Below are positions 44,964-53,946 of a stretch of 64,000 bases of DNA, one piece after another. The notes under the pieces are model-generated. The model worked only from the letters and a program-made list of their open reading frames with translations, was not told the DNA's origin and did not search any database. Each line of letters starts with the position of its first letter. Position 1 is the stretch's first letter. Origin of the DNA: Clostridia bacterium (GTDB lineage: Bacteria; Bacillota; TC1; UBA5767); NCBI GenBank assembly GCA_016887505.1, contig CP069393.1, positions 744,001-808,000 on the forward strand. The letters run 5' to 3'. The position numbers were made by a program, and so were the translations under genes.

Positions 44964-45002
44964 CGTTAAATTTTATACCTTACAAGTTAATACGTTAAAT
45001 AT
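44964..45002. repeat. Two direct copies of TACGTTAAAT before the PRD regulator
   Basis: TACGTTAAAT occurs at 44964-44973 and 44993-45002, 29 bases apart. The 103-base gap between mtlA and the regulator also holds a minus-strand TATAAA between the copies, so they flank a possible internal promoter. Confidence 0.5.
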
Positions 45003-45034
45003 TTCAGGGCAAATGTGTAACTCAATACAGATTA

Positions 45035-46420
45035 TTACTTTTTCAGGCGCTCCACCAATTCATCATATAATGGGGTTCCCATGAAGTTGTCAATAGAGAT
45101 ATGCTCTGCATTCTTGGCTGCTTCCCGAGCTCTTGCCGTCAGAACTTCCTGAGTGATTACAATATCTGCATCCTGCGGGATGTTTTCAATAGAAGTATTG
45201 ATTACTTCAATATCCAAGCCGGCTGCCTTCACCTTGTTTCTAAGTATCGTAGCGCCCATCGCACTTGAACCCATACCTGCATCACAGGCTACAACGATTT
45301 TCTTTACAGAAGAGGTCTTAATTACGGAAGATTCCTTGCCCTTCATATCTACTGCGGTCTTCTTGGCATCGTCTAATTCCTCTTTATCGAAATCTGCTTT
45401 TCTTAGGAATAAGCCAGCTACCAAGAATGAAACAACGGTTGAAACAACAACACCTGCCAATACTGGGAACAATCCACCCTTGGGAGTCATAGCAATCAAT
45501 GCGAAAATACTTCCTGGTGCCGGAGTCGCTACAAGGCCAGCGCCCAGCAGACTAAATGTTGCTACACCACTTGCTCCACCAGCGATAACAGCCAGAACCA
45601 GAATCGGCTTCATCAGTACGTATGGGAAATAGATTTCGTGGATACCACCAAGGAAGTGAATGATGATGGCACCAGGAGCACTGCTCTTGATCATGCCTTT
45701 GCTGAATACCCAGTAAGCGAGCAGGATACCTAGACCAGGACCAGGGTTGGTTTCCAACAAGAAGAATATTGACTTGCCTGCATCCGCAACCTCTACAACA
45801 CCAAGTGGACCAAATATTCCGTGGTTCAGTGCGTTATTAAGGAATAGAACCTTGGCGGGTTCAACAATCAGGGATACGATTGGCAAGAGGCCTCTGGATA
45901 CGATGCCTTCAACACCTGCATTTATTACTCCTGTTAATCTTAATACTGCAGGACCGAATGCTTTCAGGGACAGGATCGCCAGGATTACAGCAATGATGCC
46001 ATGTCCAAAGTTATTAACCAGCATTTCAAATCCGGGCTTGATTTTTCCATGTACTGCTTCATCAAACTTCTTGGCACATAGTCCGCCGAGTGGTCCAACA
46101 ATCATGGCGCCCATGAACATCGGAATACTCGCTGAAACGATAACACCCATGGTAGCAACGGCACCAACTACACCACCGCTTACTCCGCCAACTATCTTAC
46201 CGCCGGTATAACCAATCAACAGCGGCAACAGATAGACGATCATCGGTCCAACCATTTCTGCTAATGATGCATTTGGCAGCCACCCAGTTTCAATAAATAA
46301 AGCCGTGATAAATCCCCAAGCGATAAATGCACCGATGTTCGGCATAACCATTCCGCTTAGCGCTCTTCCGAAGTTTTGAATCCTTTCGCTGCTGCTTCCC
46401 TTATTAGTATCAGTAGACAT
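45035..46420 (-). CDS. mtlA: PTS mannitol/polyol-type enzyme IICB
   Basis: 461 residues. The IIC membrane domain (about 1-335) has PNIGAFIAWGFITALF, LVNNFGHGIIA and GGIHEIYFPYVLMKP. The IIB domain (about 375-461) has the phosphorylated cysteine in VVACDAGMGSSAMGATIL. IIA is encoded separately two genes down. Mannitol is the best guess, but the SorE-like dehydrogenase leaves other hexitols open. First gene of the operon. Confidence 0.92.
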   Translation of the reverse strand: MSTDTNKGSSSERIQNFGRALSGMVMPNIGAFIAWGFITALFIETGWLPNASLAEMVGPMIVYLLPLLIGYTGGKIVGGVSGGVVGAVATMGVIVSASIPMFMGAMIVGPLGGLCAKKFDEAVHGKIKPGFEMLVNNFGHGIIAVILAILSLKAFGPAVLRLTGVINAGVEGIVSRGLLPIVSLIVEPAKVLFLNNALNHGIFGPLGVVEVADAGKSIFFLLETNPGPGLGILLAYWVFSKGMIKSSAPGAIIIHFLGGIHEIYFPYVLMKPILVLAVIAGGASGVATFSLLGAGLVATPAPGSIFALIAMTPKGGLFPVLAGVVVSTVVSFLVAGLFLRKADFDKEELDDAKKTAVDMKGKESSVIKTSSVKKIVVACDAGMGSSAMGATILRNKVKAAGLDIEVINTSIENIPQDADIVITQEVLTARAREAAKNAEHISIDNFMGTPLYDELVERLKK

Positions 46421-46504
46421 GATAACCTCCGAATAAAGTATTTAACCAAATACCATAACTGGCTATATCTAATTATGAGGCCGAGCAGGGTTACTTTTCA
46501 ATTC

Positions 46505-46556
46505 AAACTAGTTGCAAGTATGTCCGATGTCAATAATGACATTTTAAAAAATGACA
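46505..46556 (-). promoter_or_regulatory. Candidate promoter and TGTCA half-sites before mtlA
   Basis: Minus strand TTGACA (46528-46533) lies 17 bases from a poor -10, TAGTTT (46505-46510), as expected for an activator-dependent promoter. Upstream, TGTCA half-sites occur at 46552-46556 and 46537-46541, and inverted at 46528-46532 inside the -35. I saw no convincing catabolite-response element. The rest of the 336-base gap (46421-46756) holds no gene. Confidence 0.45.
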
Positions 46557-46697
46557 GGACAAAACATCTTGCATATAGTATCCTTTGCGTCAAAAACCCT
46601 TGAAATAACAAGTGGTGCTTTGTGCAATAATGCATGCTTTCTTTAACAAAAAGAGGAACTGTTCCCTATTACAGGGTTCACCGCACTATATCTAAAC

Positions 46698-46738
46698 CAA
46701 AAAAAATTCGACTCCCTCAGCCATGAGAAAATCGAATT
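46698..46738 (-). terminator. Terminator after the histidine kinase gene
   Basis: Minus strand AATTCGA pairs with TCGAATT around an inner partly paired stem (CTCATGG...CTGAG), followed by eight T. It lies 18 bases after the kinase stop. Confidence 0.85.
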
Positions 46739-46756
46739 CATGTTATTCAGGGATCT

Positions 46757-47935
46757 TTACAAGACCACTTTAATTGTAAATATACCTTCTCCGTAGTCTG
46801 CACTGACTGTGCCACCGTGCTTCTGTACGATTCTTTTAACCACGGAAAGACCAATGCCAAACCCTGGAACCTGTGCTGACCTTGAAGAATCTAATCTATA
46901 GAAACCATCGAATATTCTTTGGCACTCATCCTTAGTCATTTCACTTGATTCATTACTAATAGTTAGAATCTTCTCCTTACCACTAAGCTTGAAAGCAACA
47001 ATGATATCACTTCGTTCAGTACTATACTTTATTGCATTATCAACCAATGCATCCACCATCGTAACAAAGTCTTTTTGAATACCTTTATACATGATATTTT
47101 CTTCGATATCATATTTCAGTTCTCTATCATGTTCATAGGCAACAAGTTCTAATTGCAATAATGACCGTGAAATCGTCTTACTTATATCGAATTCTTGAAA
47201 CGCTTCCTTTTCCCCTTGGTTTTCAAGTTTAGCAAGCACCAACAATTCATTGACAAGCTCTGACATTCGATTGACTTGTATATCAATTTCCTTTAAGTGT
47301 TCAGAATCCATTGGGTTATTTTTTAGTAATGTACTATTTATTTTTATAATGGATAACGGTGTTTTAAGTTCATGAGAAGCATCCGATATGAAGTCCCTTT
47401 GTTTTCTTACTGCCATCTCAAGTGGCTTAGTAATGAATTTAGAAAAATAATAAGAAAGAAGTACAATTATAAGTGTACCAATCAGTGCAATCCGAATAGA
47501 TTTCTCCCGTAACGTCTTTAACATGATATTGTCTGTTTGCGTATTCACAAAAGCAATGACACTACCGCCTTGATATTTTTTGACAAGATACCGGTACTCT
47601 GCAATTTCACCACGTTTGACGTTTTGCAACTTCACTTGTTCTCTATACGTTTCAATCATTTCTTTTGATACTGCCTCTTGACCAAAAATTACATCTTCAA
47701 TTCTATCCTGCTCATCAACTATAACAATTAAGTACTCATAAGCATTCGTCACTTTTAAGGGAATATCCGTATTGTAAGTCATAACCAGGATATCCAAGGT
47801 TTCATTAATATTTCTATCTCTCGTTTGATCCATCGTGACATTCAAATTGATAAGAAGTGCTGCCAACAAACTCATTAGGGATAACACGATAACAATCGCA
47901 AACTTGATTCTAGTTTTTTTAATCACGACAATCAC
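46757..47935 (-). CDS. Two-component sensor histidine kinase
   Basis: 392 residues with a GTG start overlapping the regulator gene by 17 bases; no ATG is available nearby. Two membrane helices (about 10-32 and 147-166) flank an external sensor of about 115 residues. The phosphorylated histidine is in FISDASHELKTPLSII (about 191), then VDNAIKYS (N box), FDGFYRLDSS and GFGIGLSVVKRI (G boxes). The signal is unknown. It is the last gene of an operon led by the lipoprotein at 48630-50825. Confidence 0.93.
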   Translation of the reverse strand: MIVVIKKTRIKFAIVIVLSLMSLLAALLINLNVTMDQTRDRNINETLDILVMTYNTDIPLKVTNAYEYLIVIVDEQDRIEDVIFGQEAVSKEMIETYREQVKLQNVKRGEIAEYRYLVKKYQGGSVIAFVNTQTDNIMLKTLREKSIRIALIGTLIIVLLSYYFSKFITKPLEMAVRKQRDFISDASHELKTPLSIIKINSTLLKNNPMDSEHLKEIDIQVNRMSELVNELLVLAKLENQGEKEAFQEFDISKTISRSLLQLELVAYEHDRELKYDIEENIMYKGIQKDFVTMVDALVDNAIKYSTERSDIIVAFKLSGKEKILTISNESSEMTKDECQRIFDGFYRLDSSRSAQVPGFGIGLSVVKRIVQKHGGTVSADYGEGIFTIKVVL

Positions 47936-48596
47936 CTACAGAATAACCAATATTTCTGTGCACTTTTATTTTCACTTCTGAGCCAATGGATTTCAGTTTT
48001 TTTCTAATAAAGGAAATATATACCTCTACTTGGTTATATTCACCATTGTAATCATAACCACATATGTTTTCCCTAATTCTTTCCTTAGAAATAATCTGGT
48101 TCTTATTTTGAATAAACATTTCCATAATTAGAAATTCTTTTGCATTCACCCTGATTGATTCTTCACCAACTGAAAAAGTATGATGGTCTCGATCTATCGT
48201 TAAATCCAAAAAGGTTTGTCTATCCGGAATATACACTCTTTTTCTTCTTGCCACTGCTTTAATCCTTACTAACAATTCCTCAGGTTCAAAAGGCTTTGTT
48301 AAATAATCATCTGCTCCAACCTTAAAACCTTTTAATTTATCACCTAATTCTGACTTTGCTGTAAGCATAATAACGGGCACAAAGTTCTCTTGACTCCTAA
48401 GTTTTCTTAAAACCTCATACCCATTCATTTTGGGCATCATCACATCTAATATAACCGCATCATACTCCACTTGTTCCAAGAAATATAATGCCTCTATTCC
48501 ATCATGGACAACATCCGCTATATAACCACTTTGAACAACTAGCTTTTCTATCGCTTTCGCAAGGGCTAATTCATCTTCTACTATTAATATTTTCAT
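47919..48596 (-). CDS. OmpR-family response regulator
   Basis: 225 residues. Receiver domain with the phospho-acceptor in VILDVMMPKMNG (about 51), TAK at about 78-80 and KPF at about 101-103. The C-terminal winged helix has RVNAKEFLIMEMFIQN and EYNQVEVYISFIRKKL. It starts 34 bases after the lipoprotein gene and has AGGAGGGCTAGGT just upstream. Confidence 0.95.
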   Translation of the reverse strand: MKILIVEDELALAKAIEKLVVQSGYIADVVHDGIEALYFLEQVEYDAVILDVMMPKMNGYEVLRKLRSQENFVPVIMLTAKSELGDKLKGFKVGADDYLTKPFEPEELLVRIKAVARRKRVYIPDRQTFLDLTIDRDHHTFSVGEESIRVNAKEFLIMEMFIQNKNQIISKERIRENICGYDYNGEYNQVEVYISFIRKKLKSIGSEVKIKVHRNIGYSVGDCRD

Positions 48597-48629
48597 ACCT
48601 AGCCCTCCTTTTTTTTATTGTATCATAAG

Positions 48630-50825
48630 CTAATCATTTCTTACGCAACGAACGTAATTATAGACCATTCTAATATCGCCTTGCGGACCAAATGTTGATG
48701 GATAATCACTTTCATCTCCACTTTTAGGATCACTTCTTTGCGCTCCAGCTCCATGAACATCCATTAAAGTATCATTCATCACACCTAGGGCCTCACCAAA
48801 AGCAAAATATACCCCGTATGAATATGGATTTACACCATCAAGATGTGACGTTGAAGTCCAAAAATAAGGATAATTGGTATTGCCGTTTATATCCAAAATC
48901 GAACTTGTATTAAACAATTCATCAATGGCTGCTGAATCTGTTGTTTGTAAACTACGGGTATAATCTACAATACTTTGAAGTTCTTTCGCATTCGGTAATC
49001 TCCAATCATCGTAACCTGCATAATCCAGGTTTTCTGCGTAATCTAGAGCTGCTCCCCAGTCCATACCATAGCCACTATCATTTTGCTGCCAGGTAAGACC
49101 CGTTGCCAAGTCTGTAATCGTGCCATCTCCATTGTCAACAAAGTTGTTTTCACCATAAGCTGTATTGCCTCTGACAAGTCTAAAATACATAGCGTTATCC
49201 GTACTAGTTCTTTTTATATATGTAGGATATCCTTTAATTCTTCCATCAACAAAATTAACACCAAAAATTGTTTCATCTCCTCGCATGGTCGTTCCAACAT
49301 ACTTTGTACTTGACCAGGTTTGAGCGTCTATTTCTCGTTCACCACTCGATGTATCACCTAACGGTTGATTAAAATAATCCGTATCAATAAACAAATTCTC
49401 CGTCGCTTTTTCCCCCATAACACGTCCGTCAAATTGAATTAAAGAATAGAGTTCTTTAATTGTAGGAATCCTCCAATCGTCATAGCCACCCAAATTACTA
49501 TTATTGGCAAATACAACGGCTTCATCGTATGACATTTTCTCACCCATGTCCTGCGCCCACATAAGACCGGTTATCTTATCAGAAATAGTGCCATCTTTGT
49601 TATCTGTATAAGCTGGCGTATTACCGGTATAACTTGCATCTTGTCCATAAAATTCTTCTCCAATAGAAGGCGATTCTATTTTATTTTGATCACTATAAAA
49701 CTCTACTTGATTTGTATCCACGATATTATATGAATTCGTTACCATGCTGATATCTTTTGGCGTATCTTCAGTAATGTTAATTGTTTCCTCCGCTTCTATC
49801 CCTATTTCTAGCATATCCCGTGCATAGATTACTTCACCATCAAACGTTTCCTTAATTTTATTAATGCTTCTACTAATCCGGTCTTGGTCTGTTGAATTAT
49901 AATGTGTAACAACTAAGGTTGATACATTAGACTTAACTGCTATCTCGACCATTTCATCAAACGTCAAGTGTGCTTCCACATCGAAATTACCGCCGTACTC
50001 ATAGAAGGGTTCCATGTTATTTCTAGCTGTAGTGTTATCTTTTTCTGTATACAGAGCACCATCAATCACTAGAATATCTGCATCTTTTGCAAACTCAATT
50101 AAATTTTCATCATATGAAACATCCCCACTAACTACTATGGACTTATCGTCGGCTTCAAACCTATAGGCTAGGTTGTACATGGTATGCGTCATTTCTGCCG
50201 CTTCTATATCCAGACCATCGATTACAAAATGTCCTGCATCTATTACTTCACTAGTATTCGCATAGTTAAGGATGACATCCTTGTACGATTCGTCTATTTC
50301 TTTAATGTTCGACTTACGATACAGCAAATCGTCTAAATAGACATCGCTTAAAAAGCTAACAAATTTCTCCGTTCTTGGCGGTCCAATAATATCAATGGGT
50401 GCATCATTCGATAAAAAGCTCTTACTATAAATATCAAAAAAATCCGTCGTATGATCAATGTGATGGTGTGTAAACAGTATCGCTCTTAAATCCTTAAAGC
50501 TAAAATCCGATGCTAATAAATTACGATTGCTGCCATCACCACAATCCACTAAATAGTATCCACCATTATACTGGATTAGTGTACTTGCACTCGCTTGAGA
50601 ATCCGAGTATTTAGGTGTTCCAGTACCTACAGTAATAACACTAAAGCTTTCTTTACCTGCATCCAAGGTCGTTTCAATTTCCGATTTATCATTCGGTTTC
50701 ATATCTTCCAAACTTGTCTTTGCATCTACAGTTATAACTTCGCTTACCTTTTGCTCTACTTCATTTGTTTTGCATCCGGAAATAAGAAGCATTCCGATTA
50801 GCAGTATTACGATTGCTTTTTTCAT
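48630..50825 (-). CDS. Lipoprotein with metallo-beta-lactamase domain fused to two DUF1566 domains
   Basis: 731 residues from ATG 50825 (MKKAIVILLIGMLLISGC), 6 bases after GGGGAG; ten extra upstream codons lack a site. The lipobox cysteine is C18. The metallo-beta-lactamase domain (about 60-345) has the metal motif HHHIDH (H120, H122, D124, H125), H214, D235 and H308, closest in style to RNase Z/arylsulfatase-like hydrolases. Two DUF1566 (Lcl C-terminal-like) domains follow at about 404-552 and 560-728, each with DNxDGTIxD, TGLxW and GYDDWRxP. It is thus an exposed enzyme with binding domains. It leads an operon with a two-component system. Substrate unknown. Confidence 0.88.
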   Translation of the reverse strand: MKKAIVILLIGMLLISGCKTNEVEQKVSEVITVDAKTSLEDMKPNDKSEIETTLDAGKESFSVITVGTGTPKYSDSQASASTLIQYNGGYYLVDCGDGSNRNLLASDFSFKDLRAILFTHHHIDHTTDFFDIYSKSFLSNDAPIDIIGPPRTEKFVSFLSDVYLDDLLYRKSNIKEIDESYKDVILNYANTSEVIDAGHFVIDGLDIEAAEMTHTMYNLAYRFEADDKSIVVSGDVSYDENLIEFAKDADILVIDGALYTEKDNTTARNNMEPFYEYGGNFDVEAHLTFDEMVEIAVKSNVSTLVVTHYNSTDQDRISRSINKIKETFDGEVIYARDMLEIGIEAEETINITEDTPKDISMVTNSYNIVDTNQVEFYSDQNKIESPSIGEEFYGQDASYTGNTPAYTDNKDGTISDKITGLMWAQDMGEKMSYDEAVVFANNSNLGGYDDWRIPTIKELYSLIQFDGRVMGEKATENLFIDTDYFNQPLGDTSSGEREIDAQTWSSTKYVGTTMRGDETIFGVNFVDGRIKGYPTYIKRTSTDNAMYFRLVRGNTAYGENNFVDNGDGTITDLATGLTWQQNDSGYGMDWGAALDYAENLDYAGYDDWRLPNAKELQSIVDYTRSLQTTDSAAIDELFNTSSILDINGNTNYPYFWTSTSHLDGVNPYSYGVYFAFGEALGVMNDTLMDVHGAGAQRSDPKSGDESDYPSTFGPQGDIRMVYNYVRCVRND

Positions 50826-50910
50826 TCTATTCTCCCCATATTTTTCTTTTGCCACCTTACATATTCCCTATTCTACAGGTGAAGATTGAACGAACCTTAA
50901 AAACAAAAAA

Positions 50911-50928
50911 AGAGAAGTTTCCTTCTCT
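50911..50928 (-). terminator. Terminator upstream of the lipoprotein operon
   Basis: Minus strand AGAGAAG-GAAA-CTTCTCT with a T-run after it. It lies about 210 bases after the ATP-grasp gene stop (51137) and probably ends that transcript. The stretch 50929-51136 shows no gene or repeat on either strand. Confidence 0.75.
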
Positions 50929-51136
50929 TTTCATACATCATATAAGTTATATCGCAAAATAGGTGTTACAACAAAAACCTTGTATGGTGCAAATATCTTA
51001 AAAATATTTTTTTGAATTGCGCATTCGCAGGCTTTCAATTATACTTCACCCATCGCAAAAAAGCACTAGAACATCACTCCTTGGGTATGGATTGCTTTGA
51101 CTATTCTAATCCAAGGAACAACAACTTAGTATCAAG

Positions 51137-52207
51137 CTACTTCAAGAACACCTCACTCAGAACTTCCTCTGTAAGATTTCCAAATAGGGGGCCATTATTC
51201 AGTTGATGCAAACGTGTTGCACCCTCCCTTAAATTCATTTCAATAAGCACGGGATTTCCTTCTTTATCAACAGAAAAATCCCAGGAAATTAGTCGAAAAT
51301 GAGCAAGCTTCATATGTTCTTCCATTATGATTTTTTTGATTTGGTCAAAAGAAGGAACAATACCATCAGCAAATACAAAGCCTTGAGGATGCCTATCGTA
51401 TTTCACTCCAAAAAAAGAATACGCAATATCCTTCAACTGTCCATTTTCCTTAATTCCACAAGCAAGTCCACCAGCTATTAAATTGTCTACTCGCGATTCA
51501 CCCGTTCCCATTCGCAAAACAGAAGACACAATATGTACTTTTTCGCCTAACAATAAAGACATAATTCGAATTGTATTAATCGAATTATGGTGTACCTTTT
51601 CTAGCTCCTCGTGCTGTTCAAGTATTTCTTGAACAGTCAAATCATCCACCCCATCAAAAATAATCCTTTCCAACTCACTAGTACCCTGACTCCTTTTCCA
51701 GAAATCTATACCTTGACCATTTCCACTCCCTATAGCTGGTTTAACAATCAATTCTTCATATCCTTGACAAAGAGCAATAACCTCTACCTGATCCAATAAC
51801 GTAAAACCTTCATCATAATATAACCCGTTAATCTTTCTTACAACAATCCTAGGCTTTTTTATATTCGGAAACCAAAGACTATAATAATTTTTATCATCCA
51901 CTCCCCTAGACAAAGATTTATCGTTATAATACTTATCTATTTTAGCTATATGCAAATCTTCAGGGATATATCTCACATCATAGAGCTTGGTTCGTGATGA
52001 ATAGAACTTGTGCCAATCGGTATTGATTCTAACATTAAACTTTCCCCAGTATTCCTTTATTTCCTTTTTATATGCAGGGGAAATTGTATCCGTGCTCAAC
52101 AACAAGTGTCTATGAAGCGTTCTGTTTCTAATATGTCTAATAACCACATTGACTACATCTTCTTCAATATCTCTAAGTGTCTCTACAATCGTACGCTTTT
52201 TCTTCAT
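51137..52207 (-). CDS. Sugar-transfer-associated ATP-grasp protein
   Basis: 356 residues from ATG 52207 (MKKKRTIVETLRD), with AAGGGGA about 8 bases upstream; an upstream in-frame ATG lacks a site. ATP-grasp features: LIVKPAIGSGNGQGIDFW (lysine and glycine loop), TVQEILEQHEEL, SINTIRIMSLL and, near the C terminus, ISWDFSVDKEGNPVLIEMNLREG, which supplies the metal-binding acidic and asparagine residues. This family is found in capsule and cell-surface polysaccharide loci; the reaction is not established. No glycosyltransferase is nearby. Confidence 0.82.
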   Translation of the reverse strand: MKKKRTIVETLRDIEEDVVNVVIRHIRNRTLHRHLLLSTDTISPAYKKEIKEYWGKFNVRINTDWHKFYSSRTKLYDVRYIPEDLHIAKIDKYYNDKSLSRGVDDKNYYSLWFPNIKKPRIVVRKINGLYYDEGFTLLDQVEVIALCQGYEELIVKPAIGSGNGQGIDFWKRSQGTSELERIIFDGVDDLTVQEILEQHEELEKVHHNSINTIRIMSLLLGEKVHIVSSVLRMGTGESRVDNLIAGGLACGIKENGQLKDIAYSFFGVKYDRHPQGFVFADGIVPSFDQIKKIIMEEHMKLAHFRLISWDFSVDKEGNPVLIEMNLREGATRLHQLNNGPLFGNLTEEVLSEVFLK

Positions 52208-52350
52208 ATCAGTATCCCCTTCACCTTGATAACCTATAGACCAGTAGCTGTAAACCATGCATAGACATTAAATCCCGTCCTACAATTTCATCAAACTCTC
52301 AACTCCACTGTAACAAGAGAATTTTCTTGCTAGAGCACAAGCTTTAACAA

Positions 52351-52779
52351 TCAATTTTGTGCTTCCACCCTATAAAAAGCACCATCTCGAACAATTGTAA
52401 TCGCTGTATTTGCTAATATTGTATTATTCTCACTGTCTACTACCTCTAGTTGTATTTCGAAAGGTTCGTTTATATCAGCGACTTGGTCATCCTCTATCGC
52501 GCCCCAAAGTACGTCCCCACCCTCATTTACAACGTCTTTTACTAAACGATCAAATAGTATAAAGCTTCCTTTTCCAGCAACCCAATGATACTCTACTATA
52601 CCATACTTCCCATCCGAGTTAAAAATAGGAGTCATTGTAATTCCCTGGATAGAAGATGCCAATGGACTATATTCTTCAACATCTGTTGCTATGGTTACTC
52701 CACTTTCAGTTTTTTCACAGGCGGCAAAGGTCATTGTAAAAAGTAAAACCAATCCTAAAAAAATTAATAACTTTCTCAT
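52351..52779 (-). CDS. Small hypothetical lipoprotein
   Basis: 142 residues. Signal LLIFLGLVLLFTMTFAAC gives a lipobox cysteine at about 20. The rest (about 120 residues) has beta-strand character: GIVEYHWVAGKGSFILFD, EPFEIQLEVVDSENNTILANTAITIV. I do not recognise the family. A good AGGTG-type site precedes the ATG. It appears monocistronic and may travel with the ATP-grasp gene downstream. Confidence 0.65.
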   Translation of the reverse strand: MRKLLIFLGLVLLFTMTFAACEKTESGVTIATDVEEYSPLASSIQGITMTPIFNSDGKYGIVEYHWVAGKGSFILFDRLVKDVVNEGGDVLWGAIEDDQVADINEPFEIQLEVVDSENNTILANTAITIVRDGAFYRVEAQN

Positions 52780-53071
52780 CCTATTTCACCTCTTCGTATT
52801 CTTGCTTAAATTATTACAAAATTCCCACTTGTAATAAAGTTGGTACAGAACTTGTTCTCACAATTTTTAGCACTTCTTTTTCTTACCAAGTTATTTTGGC
52901 TTCTGACCCTACATTGTAGGCATACGACTAGCATTTTTAGTGGTTTTACATATTTGAGAATACCGGAAAACATACTTTGCTCTGTTTTTTATAAGCAGAG
53001 GAAGAATAGCAGGCAAAATTATCCGAATTAAATGACTTTCTACTAGTATTCTTGTTGTTTCCTGTTTTTAG
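52780..53071. other. Intergenic region before the GntR gene
   Basis: AT-rich, with no open frame of note. I see only a weak hairpin (CTCTG...CAGAG near 52980). It must hold the promoter of the small lipoprotein on the minus strand, but no convincing -35/-10 pair stands out. Confidence 0.4.
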
Positions 53072-53102
53072 TGTATACATGTATATTGTTATATTATATA
53101 AT
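53072..53102 (+). promoter_or_regulatory. Promoter and operator of the GntR gene
   Basis: TATACA (53074-53079) and TATAAT (53097-53102) are 17 bases apart. The -35 lies inside TGTATACAT (53072-53080), a 9-base word that recurs twice before the MFS gene. A regulator bound there would block its own promoter. Confidence 0.55.
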
Positions 53103-53163
53103 ACTATTATATCTTGAAAATAGATTATTTATCTTATACATATAGAAAAAGGGGGAACAAAAC

Positions 53164-53802
53164 ATGCCTTCAAATGACTCACTTACAAATCAGGTAATCA
53201 AAAAAGTCAAAAAAGACATTCAAGTCAACAATATTGCACCAGACCAAATTATAACCGAAAATCAATTATGCAATGAATTGAATATTAGTAGAACGCCAGT
53301 AAGAGAAGCCCTTATCCATCTTACCTCCGATGGAATTCTTAAAAAAGTTCCACGTAAAGGCTACGCCGTGCAAAAAATTGATACGAAAACCAAATTAGAT
53401 ACGTACACACTGTTTAGCACATTAGAATCTCTTGCTGCAACCTTAGCGGTAGACCATCTCACAGAAGATGATCTTATGAAGATGAGAGAATACATTGACA
53501 GAATTAACATTGCACTAAAATACAAAAACTGTTCAGATTACTATTTCCTAAACGACAAATTCCACAACGTCTACATCAACAAATGTGACAACGAACCACT
53601 CATTAAAATGATTCGGGAATTAGAGGCAAGTCCAATCAACAGATCCTATGTGGGTAGCTGCAGTGAACGCCTGCTCTCTGCCTTCAGTGAATGTAATGAT
53701 GACCATCATCTGCTCGTCGAGCTATTTGAGAAAAAGGATATTGCAGGAATCAATGAATTTCATCGAAAACACTGGGAAACCAAACACGTGGATATGATTT
53801 AA
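53164..53802 (+). CDS. GntR-family transcriptional regulator, FCD type
   Basis: 212 residues. Winged helix at the N terminus with ITENQLCNELNISRTPVREALIHL and DGILKKVPRKGYAV. The C-terminal FCD helical domain has FHNVYINKCD and HHLLVELFEKKDI, with histidines that could hold a metal and carboxylate ligand. FCD regulators often sense organic or keto acids. Start has AAAGGGGG upstream. It converges on the symporter gene and is the likely regulator of the 2-oxoacid module. Confidence 0.92.
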   Translation: MPSNDSLTNQVIKKVKKDIQVNNIAPDQIITENQLCNELNISRTPVREALIHLTSDGILKKVPRKGYAVQKIDTKTKLDTYTLFSTLESLAATLAVDHLTEDDLMKMREYIDRINIALKYKNCSDYYFLNDKFHNVYINKCDNEPLIKMIRELEASPINRSYVGSCSERLLSAFSECNDDHHLLVELFEKKDIAGINEFHRKHWETKHVDMI

Positions 53803-53834
53803 TAGCTTACACAACAATCATAGTACAAAAACAA

Positions 53835-53886
53835 AAAACCTAGAAGAGCAGACAGGCATATAAGCCTATTTGTTCTTCTAGGTTTT
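53835..53886. terminator. Bidirectional terminator between the GntR and symporter genes
   Basis: AAAACCTAGAAGA pairs with TCTTCTAGGTTTT (perfect 13 bases) with an inner AGGC-ATATAA-GCCT stem. A- and T-runs on both sides let it serve both converging genes. Confidence 0.9.
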
Positions 53887-53946
53887 CTTATTTCGCATCT
53901 TTTCTATCACTGTTCTCTATTCACTGTTTGTGGCAAACCACTAGAC

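Noticed and set aside
46421-46756. Catabolite-response element before the PTS operon
   Set aside because: No sequence close to the TGNAANCGNTNNCA pattern was found; only the TGTCA half-sites stand out.
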